From positions 124,001-188,000 of the forward strand of contig FOCC01000002.1 of assembly GCA_900110005.1 (NCBI GenBank): DNA of 64,000 nucleotides. The letters are read 5' to 3'. The notes under the pieces are model-generated. The model saw only the letters and a program-made list of their open reading frames with translations. It searched no databases and was not told where the DNA came from. The first letter of the stretch is position 1. Every line of letters begins with the position of its first letter. The DNA is from Ligilactobacillus sp. WC1T17. Lineage in GTDB: Bacteria; Bacillota; Bacilli; Lactobacillales; Lactobacillaceae. The translations under genes and the position numbers were made by a program. Of the stretch, positions 30,788 through 40,527 are shown piece by piece.

Positions 30788-32086
30788 CTATTCATCTAAG
30801 CCAACACGTTTGAAAATATCATCTACATGCCGCAAATGCCAATGATAGTCAAAAGCATCGTCCAAATCTTCCTTGCTTAAGCGCTTGGAAATAATTGGAT
30901 CATTTTCCAATAACGGTCTGAATTGAACTTGTTCATCCCAAGACTTGGCGGTGTATGGTTGCACCAAATCATAAGCTTCTTCACGACTCATACCGGTATC
31001 AATCAACTTAAGCAAAACCCGGCCGCTATAAATCAAGCCGAACGTTCTCGTCATATTCTTCTTCATATTTTCTGGGAAAACAGTCAAATTCTTTAAAATA
31101 TTGCCAAAGCGGTGCAGCATGTAGTCAATTAAAATTGTTGTATCCGGCAGAATAATTCTTTCGGCACTGGAATGAGAAATATCCCGTTCATGCCACAAAG
31201 CTACATCTTCAAAAGCGGTAACCATGTGTCCCCGGCAAACCCGCGCTAAACCGCAAATATTTTCTGAACCGATAGGATTGCGCTTATGCGGCATCGCGGA
31301 AGAACCTTTTTGGCCTTTAGCAAAATGTTCTTCTACTTCGCGGCATTCTGATTTTTGCAAACCACGAATTTCCGTGGCAAATTCTTCAAGACTGGTAGCA
31401 ATCAAAGCTAAACATGCTAAATATTCAGCATGCAAATCACGCGGCAAGACTTGGCTGGAAATTTCTTGAGCACGAATACCCAACTTGTCACAAACATATT
31501 GTTCCACAAAAGGATCAATATTGGCAAAAGTACCCACAGCACCGCTAATTTTACCAGCTTCAACGCCCTTAGCTGCATGTTCAAAACGTTCCATATTGCG
31601 TTTCATTTCTGAATACCAGCGAGCCAATTTAAGCCCGAAAGTTGTTGGTTCAGCATGCACACCATGCGTACGGCCCATCATAACTGTGTATTTGTACTTT
31701 TTAGCTTGATCAGCCACAATTTGGGTAAAATCTTTTAAATCTTGCCGCAAAATATCATTAACTTGTTTTAATTGGTAACCATAGGCTGTATCAACCACAT
31801 CAGTACTGGTTAAGCCATAATGTACCCACTTTTTTTCAGGTCCTAAAGATTCAGATAAGCAGCGCGTAAAAGCAATCACATCGTGGTGGGTTACTGCTTC
31901 AATTTCTTGAATACGGTTCACATCAAATTTAGCATTTTGCTTAAGTTTAGCCACGTCTTCACTAGGAATATGTCCTAATTTGGACCATGCTTCATCGGCT
32001 GCCAATTCAACAGCCAACCAGCATTCATACTTTTTTTCATCGTTCCAAATAGCTGCCATTTCTGGTCTTGTATAACGTGAAATCAT
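30788..32086 (-). CDS. purB: Adenylosuccinate lyase
   Basis: Acts twice: SAICAR to AICAR and adenylosuccinate to AMP. 432 residues from the ATG at 32086, which has AGGAGA upstream; an in-frame extension of 8 codons lacks support. Fumarase-superfamily signature [16 protein letters not shown], with TSTDVVDTA and [10 protein letters not shown]. Third gene of the purEKB operon. Confidence 0.97.
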   Translation of the reverse strand: MISRYTRPEMAAIWNDEKKYECWLAVELAADEAWSKLGHIPSEDVAKLKQNAKFDVNRIQEIEAVTHHDVIAFTRCLSESLGPEKKWVHYGLTSTDVVDTAYGYQLKQVNDILRQDLKDFTQIVADQAKKYKYTVMMGRTHGVHAEPTTFGLKLARWYSEMKRNMERFEHAAKGVEAGKISGAVGTFANIDPFVEQYVCDKLGIRAQEISSQVLPRDLHAEYLACLALIATSLEEFATEIRGLQKSECREVEEHFAKGQKGSSAMPHKRNPIGSENICGLARVCRGHMVTAFEDVALWHERDISHSSAERIILPDTTILIDYMLHRFGNILKNLTVFPENMKKNMTRTFGLIYSGRVLLKLIDTGMSREEAYDLVQPYTAKSWDEQVQFRPLLENDPIISKRLSKEDLDDAFDYHWHLRHVDDIFKRVGLDE

Positions 32087-32100
32087 TAAAAAAATCTCCT

Positions 32101-33213
32101 TTAATCCCAAACTTTGGTTGTTTTAATTTCTGCTAAAGTTTTTTCTACATCACGGGTCAAAATGGTCACATGCCCCATTTTACGATCAACTTTGGCCAAG
32201 TCTTTGCAATAATCATGAAAATGCCACTGCGGTTTTTGCTTAATCAATTGCTTAACCCCATCAACATGCTGGCCTAATACATTAACCATCACCACAGGGC
32301 TAAGCAATTCAATCTGTGGCAAAGGCCAATTTAAAATGGCACGATTATGCACCGCAAATTGTGAAAAATTGCAGGCTTCAATCGAATAATGGCCTGAATT
32401 ATGCGGACGTGGGGCCAATTCGTTAATGTAAATTTCCTGGTCTTTGCCAATGAACATTTCCACCCCTAAAATGCCGCACAAATTAAGAGCCCGAGCCACA
32501 TTTTCTGCCACTTCCTGTGCTTTTTTTTGCAAGGTTGAACTGATGCGGGCCGGCACAATGCTTTCATGTAAAATATGGTTGCGGTGAATATTTTCACTGA
32601 CTGGGAAAACAGCCACCTCTCCGTCAGCATTACGTCCGACCATGACCGAACATTCCATTGAAAAAGCCACAAAGCCTTCCAAAATACAAGGGCCAGCTTC
32701 TAACAAGGCCTTGGCTTCCTTGATATCAGTCACTGTTTTAAGGCTATATTGTGCCTTGCCGTCATAACCGCCTTGACAAGTTTTTAAAATGCTGGGATAT
32801 CCCAACTCTTCTAAACCTTTAGTTAAATCATCGCTATTATTGACCGCTCTAAAAGGAGCCGTCTTTAACCCATGCTTTTGTAAAAAGCTTTTTTCTAAAA
32901 TGCGGTCTTTGGTAATCTTCAACAATTCCGTTCCTTGCGGTAGATAAGTAAATTGCGCTACCGCTTCTAAAGCATCCAAATCAACATTTTCAAATTCATA
33001 AGTCAAAACATCGCTCTTTTTAGCTAAAACTGCCAAGGCCTGTTGATCATCATAAGCTGCCACGATAAGTTCATCAGCCACTTGTCCAGCAGAACAATGC
33101 GGATTAGGATCCAAAATATTGACGTACATACCAGCCTGCTTAGCCGATAAAGCTAGCATCTGACCTAACTGACCGCCGCCAATAATTCCTATCGTTTTTC
33201 CCTGTTCAATCAT
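32101..33213 (-). CDS. purK: N5-carboxyaminoimidazole ribonucleotide synthase
   Basis: ATP-grasp enzyme that carboxylates AIR. 370 residues from the ATG at 33213, which overlaps the stop of purE; upstream GTG or TTG codons in the same frame have a closer purine-rich site, so the exact start is uncertain. [20 protein letters not shown] at the N-terminus and [19 protein letters not shown] near 270 are diagnostic. Confidence 0.95.
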   Translation of the reverse strand: MIEQGKTIGIIGGGQLGQMLALSAKQAGMYVNILDPNPHCSAGQVADELIVAAYDDQQALAVLAKKSDVLTYEFENVDLDALEAVAQFTYLPQGTELLKITKDRILEKSFLQKHGLKTAPFRAVNNSDDLTKGLEELGYPSILKTCQGGYDGKAQYSLKTVTDIKEAKALLEAGPCILEGFVAFSMECSVMVGRNADGEVAVFPVSENIHRNHILHESIVPARISSTLQKKAQEVAENVARALNLCGILGVEMFIGKDQEIYINELAPRPHNSGHYSIEACNFSQFAVHNRAILNWPLPQIELLSPVVMVNVLGQHVDGVKQLIKQKPQWHFHDYCKDLAKVDRKMGHVTILTRDVEKTLAEIKTTKVWD

Positions 33214-33214
33214 T

Positions 33215-33703
33215 TTAGACAAGTTGATCACTACTCTTTTCCGCTTGATCATGCATCTTTTGACGATAAGCTGTCAACTTTTGCTGAATTTCAGGCTTAG
33301 TTGTGCCTAAAATTTCCAAAGCCAATAAAGCTGCGTTTTTAGCACCGGCAACCCCAATGGCTGTAGTAGCCACCGGTACTCCGGCCGGCATTTGGACGAT
33401 TGATAACAAAGAATCCACTCCGTTTAAGGTATGAGTTTTAACCGGTACCCCAATCACTGGTAAAACAGTATTAGCTGCAATCATGCCCGGCAAATGGGCT
33501 GCCCCACCCGCACCGGCAATAATTACTTTAGTGCCGCGGCTTACAGCCTTTTTAGCAAAAGAATACATCTCTTCCGGCATCCGGTGTGCTGAGATAACTG
33601 CCTTATCATACTTAACGTCAAATCCATCTAAAATTAATGCAGCTTCTTTCATAGTTGCCCAATCAGAAGAACTGCCCATTACGAGACTAATTTCGTTACT
33701 CAT
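33215..33703 (-). CDS. purE: N5-carboxyaminoimidazole ribonucleotide mutase
   Basis: Converts N5-CAIR to CAIR. 162 residues of class I PurE: MGSSSDWATM phosphate loop, catalytic SAHRMPE, and GAGGAAHLPGM. GGAGGG precedes the ATG. First gene of purEKB, with a well-formed promoter and PurBox-like sites. Confidence 0.97.
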   Translation of the reverse strand: MSNEISLVMGSSSDWATMKEAALILDGFDVKYDKAVISAHRMPEEMYSFAKKAVSRGTKVIIAGAGGAAHLPGMIAANTVLPVIGVPVKTHTLNGVDSLLSIVQMPAGVPVATTAIGVAGAKNAALLALEILGTTKPEIQQKLTAYRQKMHDQAEKSSDQLV

Positions 33704-33726
33704 ACATTAACCCTCCATTTGCTTTT

Positions 33727-33812
33727 AGCATAACAAAAAGCAGGATTAATGTCAAAAAAAATCGAACATTAACTGTACCTTTATCCTAAAAACGCCAGAA
33801 ATGTTCGTGATT
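33727..33812 (-). promoter_or_regulatory. purE promoter with two PurBox-like sites in inverted orientation
   Basis: Minus-strand -35 TTGACA (33750-33755), 17-bp spacer, -10 TATGCT (33727-33732). Just upstream, AAAATCGAACATT (33758-33770, 12 of 13 to the PurBox) faces an inverted AATCACGAACATT (33800-33812 on the minus strand, 11 of 13). The near box ends 7 bp from the -35. The far box sits toward the divergent deoxynucleoside kinase gene, so both directions could respond to PurR. Confidence 0.75.
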
Positions 33813-33936
33813 AAAATGGATTTATGCAATTTTAAAAGCTTTTACCCCGTCAAAAGGCGTAATTTATTTTTTTGCTTGCACCGCTTTTTGAAAGCATGTA
33901 AGATGGTTAAGTACGTAATTTAAGGGAGCGATTTTT

Positions 33937-34662
33937 ATGATTACTTTAGCTGGTATCATTGGTTCTGGAAAATCCAGCTTAACCGAAATTTTATCTAACG
34001 AGCTTAAAAGCCAGCCTTTTTATGAACCCGTCGATGACAACCCCGTCTTACCTTTGTTTTACAAAGGCAATGAATTGGCTGCAGCTAAAAGAAAAGCCGG
34101 CTTAAAAGATGCTACTAATCCTTATGCTTATCTTTTACAAACTTTCTTTTTAAATCGACGCTTCATGATGATGAAAAAAGCCATGCAGGCCCCAAATAAT
34201 ATTTTAGACCGTTCAATTTATGAAGATGCCATGTTTATGCGGATGAATACTGAAATGGGCAATGCCACCCAATTAGAATATGCTACTTATCAAGAATTGC
34301 TGCAAAACATGCTATCTGAATTAACCAATGCTCAGCCTCAACAAAATAATGACTTGATGGTAATGATTCATGTCTCATATGACACCATGCTTAAACGGAT
34401 TCAAAAAAGAGGCCGCGAATATGAACAAATCTCAAGTGATCCTTCTTTAGTAGACTATTACCAGCGACTTTTACGTTATTATGATGAATTTGAAAAAAAT
34501 TATGACTTATCTGAAATGCTGATTATTGACGGCGATAAATTAGATTTTGTTGAAAATATCAATGATCGTAATTTAGTTTTGGACCTGATTGAAGACAAAT
34601 TGCAAACATTGGGAAATTTAACCGCTGCTGATGTTCGCCTGCTCAAACAAAAACGCCATTAA
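33937..34662 (+). CDS. Deoxynucleoside kinase (dAdo/dGuo/dCyd kinase family)
   Basis: 241 residues, P-loop LAGIIGSGKSSLTE at 4-17, substrate motif DRSIYEDAMFMRM, and the ISSDPSLVDYY region typical of bacterial deoxynucleoside kinases, which phosphorylate salvaged deoxynucleosides. Slightly longer than the usual 210-225 residues, by a C-terminal tail. AGGGAG precedes ATG. Lactobacilli often have two such kinases in tandem; only one is here. Which nucleoside is preferred cannot be told. Confidence 0.88.
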   Translation: MITLAGIIGSGKSSLTEILSNELKSQPFYEPVDDNPVLPLFYKGNELAAAKRKAGLKDATNPYAYLLQTFFLNRRFMMMKKAMQAPNNILDRSIYEDAMFMRMNTEMGNATQLEYATYQELLQNMLSELTNAQPQQNNDLMVMIHVSYDTMLKRIQKRGREYEQISSDPSLVDYYQRLLRYYDEFEKNYDLSEMLIIDGDKLDFVENINDRNLVLDLIEDKLQTLGNLTAADVRLLKQKRH

Positions 34663-34670
34663 TTCACAAA

Positions 34671-34701
34671 AAACAGCAAAAAAATCACTTTTTTGCTGTT
34701 T
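34671..34701 (+). terminator. Terminator after the deoxynucleoside kinase
   Basis: 13-bp stem AAACAGCAAAAAA / TTTTTTGCTGTTT, 5-nt loop, then a T-run. Confidence 0.85.
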
Positions 34702-34788
34702 TTTTATGCATTTATTTAAATTTGACTTATTTTTTATAAAAATATAGAATGTTTTTTACAGATACAACCACATCAGAAAGGATTATCT

Positions 34789-35277
34789 ATGTCAAAAAAA
34801 TGCTTTGCCCTAGTACTCAGTTTTATTTTATTATCTGAGTCCCTATTGAGCCTTGTTGCAATTAATGCTCTTTACCAGCATCAGCTGACGTTGTTAAATA
34901 ACCTCGGTAATACTTTAATTGCCCGTATGAATACTCCTTACCATAGTCAAAAAAATGGCGAAATTATCGAAAAAAACCATGTAATAACATATATTTTTTC
35001 AAACAAGCCTTTTAATTTATCAAACACTCAAAAGTATCAGTTAAAACAAAAGCAATCAATAGCAGTATCCAAAATTAATAGCTATACTGTCTACTTAACT
35101 TACAAAGATAAAAAAACACAACACATGCAATATCTTAAAATCACCAAAACTCCAACTAGTCTGTACGACATAGGCTATTTTGGCATTATCTTATTATTAA
35201 CGCTGGCAAGTGCTTTAGTTTTGTACCTGTTAAAATACTATCACTTCAATCCGCAATTAAAAATAAAAGCATCCTAA
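34789..35277 (+). CDS. Unrecognised small protein with two membrane segments
   Basis: 162 residues. An N-terminal hydrophobic helix (about 7-27) and a C-terminal one (about 131-151) flank a polar stretch of about 100 residues rich in Lys, Gln and Thr, with alternating beta-like pattern (YTVYLTYKDKKTQHMQYLKI). The first helix could be an uncleaved signal anchor, placing the centre outside the cell. GAAAGGA precedes the ATG. AT-rich, with no family I recognise. The layout, a short sensor-like loop between two helices, resembles small extracytoplasmic or ComG/pseudopilin-neighbour proteins, but no processing motif is present. Confidence 0.6.
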   Translation: MSKKCFALVLSFILLSESLLSLVAINALYQHQLTLLNNLGNTLIARMNTPYHSQKNGEIIEKNHVITYIFSNKPFNLSNTQKYQLKQKQSIAVSKINSYTVYLTYKDKKTQHMQYLKITKTPTSLYDIGYFGIILLLTLASALVLYLLKYYHFNPQLKIKAS

Positions 35278-35289
35278 ATGGATGCTTTT
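35265..35289. terminator. Bidirectional terminator between the two-TM gene and the K+ genes
   Basis: 10-bp stem AAAAGCATCC / GGATGCTTTT with a 5-nt loop that contains part of the upstream stop codon. It serves both convergent genes. Confidence 0.85.
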
Positions 35290-35938
35290 ATTTTTCGTGA
35301 AATATTTTTTTTAGCGTTTGCGTAGTTCCTGTAACTAACAGCCGCAAATCAGCGTGTAATTTAACATTGGGATCAACGTCCAACGTTAAATGCCCCTGAG
35401 TGCGAATTCCAATTACATTCATTTGATACTTGTGCCGAATATCAAGCTGGGTCAAACTCTTTCCCAACCATTTTTGTGGAATATCAATTTCAAAAACAGA
35501 ATTATCATCATCAATTTTAATGTAATCAAAAATGTGGTCTGAACTATATCTGATAGCTGACCATTGTGCCAATTCTTTTTCGGGATAAACCACTTCATCT
35601 GCACCATTGCGCAGTAAAAATTTAGCGTGAACACCTCGTGCTGCTCTGGCAACAACTTTTTTAGCACCTAATTCTTTTAACAGCAAGGTGGTTTCAAGTG
35701 AACTTTGAAAATCATCCCCAATTGCTACCACGCATAAATCATAATCATTAATCCCTAAACTCCCCATAAAATCAGGGCTGGTCGTATCACCAATTAAACC
35801 TCTAGAAGCATAAGGCAAAGCCTGCTTAACTCTTTGCTCATCACTATCAACCACCATCACCTGGTGTCCTAGTTCATTTAATTTTTCAGCCATGTGCCGA
35901 CCAAAACGGCCTACACCTACAATTAAAACTGATTTCAT
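35288..35938 (-). CDS. ktrA: K+ uptake regulatory subunit (KtrA/KtrC, RCK domains)
   Basis: 216 residues: RCK_N Rossmann domain (VLIVGVGRFGRHMAEKL, then VVDSDEQRV) and an RCK_C domain from about 135. Cytoplasmic gating ring that binds ATP/ADP or c-di-AMP and controls the membrane subunit. It is 12 bp downstream of the membrane subunit gene. Whether to call it KtrA or KtrC cannot be settled by sequence alone. Confidence 0.92.
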   Translation of the reverse strand: MKSVLIVGVGRFGRHMAEKLNELGHQVMVVDSDEQRVKQALPYASRGLIGDTTSPDFMGSLGINDYDLCVVAIGDDFQSSLETTLLLKELGAKKVVARAARGVHAKFLLRNGADEVVYPEKELAQWSAIRYSSDHIFDYIKIDDDNSVFEIDIPQKWLGKSLTQLDIRHKYQMNVIGIRTQGHLTLDVDPNVKLHADLRLLVTGTTQTLKKIFHEK

Positions 35939-35950
35939 AATTCTTCCTTT

Positions 35951-37276
35951 CTAACCTACACTAATATCTTCAGTTGGATACCGAGGCTCAAATAAGTTAT
36001 TCTTTTTAACCACCGTGGCAAAAGCCAGATTCATCCCGCCTACCCGGCCAATAAACATCAAAATAATTAAAATGCATTTCGAAATGTCCCCTAAATGCGG
36101 TGTAATCCCCAATGTTAAACCTACTGTAGCAATCGCCGATGTCGTTTCAAAAAGACTGGTCAAAAAGTTTATATTTTCAATATGCGAAATGATTAAAGCG
36201 CCAATTACATCTAAGCCTAAATATAAAGTGCAAATGGCAGTGGCATTATCAACGACTTTTGAAGCAATTCGCCGGCCAAAAACGGTAATATCTTGTTTAT
36301 GATGTAAAACGGCATGGGTTGCTAGTAAGATAACTGCCACCGTATTCATTTTGATGCCGCCTGCAGTCGAACCCGTCGAGCCCCCAATCAGCATCAAAAT
36401 AATATTAACGATAATTCCATCATCACTTAACTGATTCAATGAAACGGTATTAAAGCCTGCCGTTCGCGGACTGATTGTGGTAAATAAAGCTGCTAAAATC
36501 CGTTCTTTTAACGGTAAAGTCTGAAATTCGCATATATAAAAATAAGTAAAAGGCAAAACCAGCAAAATCACACTAACAGCCAAGACAAGTTTTGATTGCA
36601 AGCAATATTTATTGAAATGCCATTTATAATCTCGCACATCCTGCCAAGTCCGAAAACCAATTCCCCCGATTAAAATCAACAGCATAATAGTTAAATTCAC
36701 AGGAACGTTATCCTGATAAGCTGTCAGCGAAACATATGGTTTTTGAATTCCAAGCAAGTCAAAGCCTGCATTGCAAAAGGCCGAAATTGAATGAAAAATA
36801 GCATATAAAGCACCTTTAGCAAGGCCAAATTGCTGATAAAAAGTTGGAAATAGGCAAACTGCACCTAAAAGCTCCACACCCAAAACCGTTTTTAAGATAA
36901 ATGATGTAAACCGGACAATTCCGCCCATATAAAAGGCTGAGATAGATTCTTGCATGATTGATCGTTGCAAAAGGCCGATTTTTTTGCCCGTCATGAGCGA
37001 AAAAGCTAAAGTCACCGTGATAATACCCAGCCCGCCAATTTGAATTAAAATTAAAATAACAACTTTGCCAAATATACTCCAATAAGTAGCCGTATTATGC
37101 ACGATCAAACCGGTCACACAACCAGCCGACGTCGCGGTAAATAAAGCATCTAAAAACGGCGTAGCCTGTCCTTTTACTTGCGCGATGGGCAAGTGGAGCA
37201 AAAAGCCCCCCATTAAAATCAAACTAAAATATCCTAAAATAATAATCCTAAAAGATGTCAATTCTTTACTATTCAT
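35951..37276 (-). CDS. ktrB: K+ uptake membrane subunit (KtrB/KtrD, TrkH family)
   Basis: 441 residues with four M1-P-M2 repeats. Filter-like segments SAGCVTGLIV (first), SAFCNAGFDL (second), SPRTAGFNTV (third) and SAIATVGLTLG (fourth), each with the conserved glycine. Transports K+, usually Na+-coupled. It forms an operon with the RCK subunit. Confidence 0.92.
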   Translation of the reverse strand: MNSKELTSFRIIILGYFSLILMGGFLLHLPIAQVKGQATPFLDALFTATSAGCVTGLIVHNTATYWSIFGKVVILILIQIGGLGIITVTLAFSLMTGKKIGLLQRSIMQESISAFYMGGIVRFTSFILKTVLGVELLGAVCLFPTFYQQFGLAKGALYAIFHSISAFCNAGFDLLGIQKPYVSLTAYQDNVPVNLTIMLLILIGGIGFRTWQDVRDYKWHFNKYCLQSKLVLAVSVILLVLPFTYFYICEFQTLPLKERILAALFTTISPRTAGFNTVSLNQLSDDGIIVNIILMLIGGSTGSTAGGIKMNTVAVILLATHAVLHHKQDITVFGRRIASKVVDNATAICTLYLGLDVIGALIISHIENINFLTSLFETTSAIATVGLTLGITPHLGDISKCILIILMFIGRVGGMNLAFATVVKKNNLFEPRYPTEDISVG

Positions 37277-37294
37277 CTACTACCACCTATCAAA

Positions 37295-37317
37295 AAGGAC
37301 TGGTTAATCCAGTCCTT
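37295..37317 (-). terminator. Terminator after the 468-residue gene
   Basis: 9-bp stem AAGGACTGG / CCAGTCCTT, 5-nt loop, minus-strand TTTTTG tail. Confidence 0.8.
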
Positions 37318-37322
37318 ATTAA

Positions 37323-38729
37323 CTAGCCTTTTACTTCATTCAAATCAAATGCAGGCATCTTTTTTAAAGCATCCAAAGCTGAAAAGTATTCTTTATCAAC
37401 CATGTTAACTAAAATTTCATTCTTAAAATTGTCCGGCAACCAACCATAATTTGACCGTGATAATAATGGTATCAAATAATCATCGATAATCCCTAGGCCT
37501 AATTGATAAATATCTCGCTTAAAGGATTCATCTTGAAGCAATTTGCCATATTCATCTGCCATTGGTGATTGAAATTGCGTTAAATATTCCTGCATCAGTA
37601 ATGTTCGACTAGCCAGTGAAGCCTTAGAAAATTTAACCGCAAAAGCAAAAACCGCTAACTTTTCCTTAGACCACTTATAATGATTTGAAAATAACACATA
37701 AGCTAAAGCCATATTCAATACCGCTTTTTGGTAAGCCTTGATGAGGTTGCGATCATCGCCGGTTTTAAGATGTTCATATCTATAAGCTCTTAAAAAGACT
37801 TCCGCACAATAATCATTAAACGCTAGGCGATATTCATCCCGCGCCTCATAGGCTTGTGCCCGCATTGCATATACTGGGGGTAAAACATTGTGCTTTAAAA
37901 TCTTATTACTGTATTTAACGGCATCTTGATAGCGGCTGTAAGCTACTCCTCGATCCAAAGCATTTTCGACTTTTTTCGTCAAGGCATAAATCGTTGTTGA
38001 TGGACTATCAAAAACACTGCGATCAAATGATGTAATAAACCGATCGGCATCAGCGTGGATATCAGATGTTGTCAGATAAAGATCATATCGTTCACAAATT
38101 TTGCTCAACCGGGTAATATTGGCATGAAAATCATCTATACTGCTCTTCTTATAAACATCATTCATAAAGCGCAACTTATATTTGTTTTCATGACCACTAT
38201 TAATATAGCCAAACAATTCAAAAACCCACGAACTGCCTTGACTAATAGCATTTGATCTAAAAGCCTGCCCTTCAAATTTTGCTAAAACAGGTGCACAAAT
38301 CTTACGCGACATTAAACTTTTCTTCGTGATAGCCGTATTTAAATTGACAAATTTGATATAATCCAGTTGCGTATCATCGGTCATACTTTCAAACCATTTT
38401 TCACCGTGCCGCATTTCATTTAAAATCATTGCATAACCCAAAGAAGCCGCAAAATCATCAGCTCTTTGAAAAAATCTATTTTCATCTTTGGTCAGCATTC
38501 TGTCAATAAGTTTACTACTTTCAAAGGCCAAATATAAAAGATAAAAGGCTGCTTCTTTAGGATTATTCTGCTGTAAATATAAACGATAAAGCAACATCAA
38601 TAATTGACTATTCAAGCGCTTTGAATCTTTAAAAACTTTCAGGGCCTCATTTAATGCTTTCTCATTTTGATTTGAATTCATCAACGTTGTAATCAATTCA
38701 ACGGCTTGTTTAACATCCATTTGTTCCAT
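37323..38729 (-). CDS. Unrecognised 468-residue helical-repeat protein
   Basis: Cytoplasmic by appearance (no signal or TM segment), almost all alpha-helical. The N-terminus (VELITTLMNSNQNEKALNEA, LLYRLYLQQNNPKEAAFYLL) and a central piece (YAMRAQAYEARDEYRLAFND) read like TPR-type helix pairs. I recognise no catalytic motif. The start is ambiguous between the ATG at 38729 and the one at 38720. It lies between the Ktr operon and a PucR-type regulator on the same strand, but with its own terminator. Possibly a scaffold protein, but that is a guess. Confidence 0.7.
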   Translation of the reverse strand: MEQMDVKQAVELITTLMNSNQNEKALNEALKVFKDSKRLNSQLLMLLYRLYLQQNNPKEAAFYLLYLAFESSKLIDRMLTKDENRFFQRADDFAASLGYAMILNEMRHGEKWFESMTDDTQLDYIKFVNLNTAITKKSLMSRKICAPVLAKFEGQAFRSNAISQGSSWVFELFGYINSGHENKYKLRFMNDVYKKSSIDDFHANITRLSKICERYDLYLTTSDIHADADRFITSFDRSVFDSPSTTIYALTKKVENALDRGVAYSRYQDAVKYSNKILKHNVLPPVYAMRAQAYEARDEYRLAFNDYCAEVFLRAYRYEHLKTGDDRNLIKAYQKAVLNMALAYVLFSNHYKWSKEKLAVFAFAVKFSKASLASRTLLMQEYLTQFQSPMADEYGKLLQDESFKRDIYQLGLGIIDDYLIPLLSRSNYGWLPDNFKNEILVNMVDKEYFSALDALKKMPAFDLNEVKG

Positions 38730-38822
38730 GGCGACCCCTTCTTTACCTTATTTACCTCTATTATACAAAACTATTGTTTAATTTACCTTAGTCCATCATT
38801 GAATAATATGTGAACATTTGTT

Positions 38823-40361
38823 TTACTGCTTCAAACGATAGATAATGCAGGCCAAATAATAAACCAAACTTTCGTCGTAAACAGATAAATCACATTCCAA
38901 CAACTTGCTAATTTGTTTAAGCCGATATTTAACCGTATTTCGGTGAACAAACAATAATTCACTGGCCTTTTGAATATCTCTTTGCGAATCAAGCAGATAA
39001 ACACATAAAGTATGCATTAATTCTTGATTTTCACGCAACTTACTAATGGAACTCTCTAATGTAGTAATTTCTGAACTATTACGCTCCCAACCAATCTCAA
39101 TATTATTAATATATTCGCACTTAATCATTGAAAAGAAACGTGTGGTCGGAAAAACTTTACGTAAGGCAAGTTTATGCGTCATCACCAAACGATAATTCCG
39201 GCCAAAATTATCGATTGATTTGGTATTAGGACTGTAAATAATCGCATCAATATTTTGCTTGCTATAGCTGCTTTCCAAAAAATCGCGACAAATGTCCATC
39301 TCTGTTTTTTTACTCTGACAATCTCCACACAGAACAACAATGTAATTATCAAGATAATCAACTAACACTTCTTGATAAAATTTATGTAAATAATTATTTA
39401 GATGAGTAATAATATCTTGAATCTGATCTAAAGTATAGGTTGAAACAATCCACATCACTGATAATTTATCCAAATCAACATCCAAGTTCTGCGCTAACCG
39501 CCACATTCGATCAGCTTCATTATTTAAAATTCCCGAAATTAAAGAGTATTTCGTTGCATATAAAGTGCTCTTACCCCAGACAAATAAAGAACTTTCAACC
39601 ACATTTTTAGCTTGTAAAAGTTGGCTTTTAGATAATACACCCCGCTCTTTAATGAGCCATAACCAATAATTGCTTGCTTCACCTTGACTGTCTAATTTAA
39701 TTTTCAAATAATTAATTTGATCATCTTGCACATTTCCCTTAGTTATTTGTGCAAAATCAAGCTTGGAATTACGCGGCCAACGCGTAGCATATTCTACTTC
39801 TCCTTCATCGCTGACAATGGCAACATTGGCTTTTGTAACATCCGCCAACATCTTTAACGTTGTTTCCATGGTTTGCGACCAACGTGGCACTTCTGATAAT
39901 TTTCGCTTAATTTCGGTAGCAAAATTGGCATCGGGATGTTCCAGCAAAAGTTGTGAAATTTCATATATTGCCTCGCTAAAGCGTATTTGCGTATTTTTTT
40001 GCGGCATTTGAATAATGGCAAAATCTTTTTCATCAGCAACTTGCAACACCCGATCATCCAAATATGGTAAAAAAACCCCGACATAATAGACAATCAGCCC
40101 CACTGCCCCTAAATCATGCATATTATTGATAATTTCAATTTGACGGCCTAAATCATCTTTAACACTATAAAAAGAAGTAATATCCAACTCACCAAACAAA
40201 TATTCATCCGCTCTAAATAATTTATGCTTTATTTCGTTTACGCTATCAGCTTCCAAAAAAGACAGCGCCAAAACTTCCCGTTCTAGTGCGCGTTTCCCTG
40301 CAACAACTTCAGCACCGTTTAAAGAAGGCAACTTTAAAATTTCCTTTAATTGCACACCCAT
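38823..40361 (-). CDS. PucR-family transcriptional regulator
   Basis: 512 residues. The N-terminal PucR sensor domain (LKEILKLPSLNGAEVVAGKR, typical IL.LP.l.ga.vvaG pattern) is followed by a middle region (about 160-400, GGDEF-like CdaR type) and a C-terminal HTH_30 (ASELLFVHRNTVKYRLKQIS). Members control purine catabolism, amino-acid and other pathways. Its -35 TTGAAT and -10 TATACT (17-bp spacer) are clear, and a GGGAG site precedes ATG. It is divergent from the phospholipid operon 166 bp away, so regulation of that operon is a reasonable hypothesis. Confidence 0.85.
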   Translation of the reverse strand: MGVQLKEILKLPSLNGAEVVAGKRALEREVLALSFLEADSVNEIKHKLFRADEYLFGELDITSFYSVKDDLGRQIEIINNMHDLGAVGLIVYYVGVFLPYLDDRVLQVADEKDFAIIQMPQKNTQIRFSEAIYEISQLLLEHPDANFATEIKRKLSEVPRWSQTMETTLKMLADVTKANVAIVSDEGEVEYATRWPRNSKLDFAQITKGNVQDDQINYLKIKLDSQGEASNYWLWLIKERGVLSKSQLLQAKNVVESSLFVWGKSTLYATKYSLISGILNNEADRMWRLAQNLDVDLDKLSVMWIVSTYTLDQIQDIITHLNNYLHKFYQEVLVDYLDNYIVVLCGDCQSKKTEMDICRDFLESSYSKQNIDAIIYSPNTKSIDNFGRNYRLVMTHKLALRKVFPTTRFFSMIKCEYINNIEIGWERNSSEITTLESSISKLRENQELMHTLCVYLLDSQRDIQKASELLFVHRNTVKYRLKQISKLLECDLSVYDESLVYYLACIIYRLKQ

Positions 40362-40393
40362 ATCATCACTCCCTAGGTTACGTAATCATCCTG

Positions 40394-40422
40394 AGTATAC
40401 CGCGTTAAAATAACTTATTCAA
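40394..40422 (-). promoter_or_regulatory. Promoter of the PucR-family gene
   Basis: TTGAAT at 40417-40422 and TATACT at 40394-40399 on the minus strand, 17-bp spacer, about 33 bp from the start codon. Confidence 0.65.
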
Positions 40423-40527
40423 AAGATTAACACCACTAAGTCCCGCCTTTTTTAAGGATATTTCAGAAAAATCTACTTTAAAAATACGCATAATGGTGTA
40501 AAATTAAGGAGTTAAAACTATTTTATT

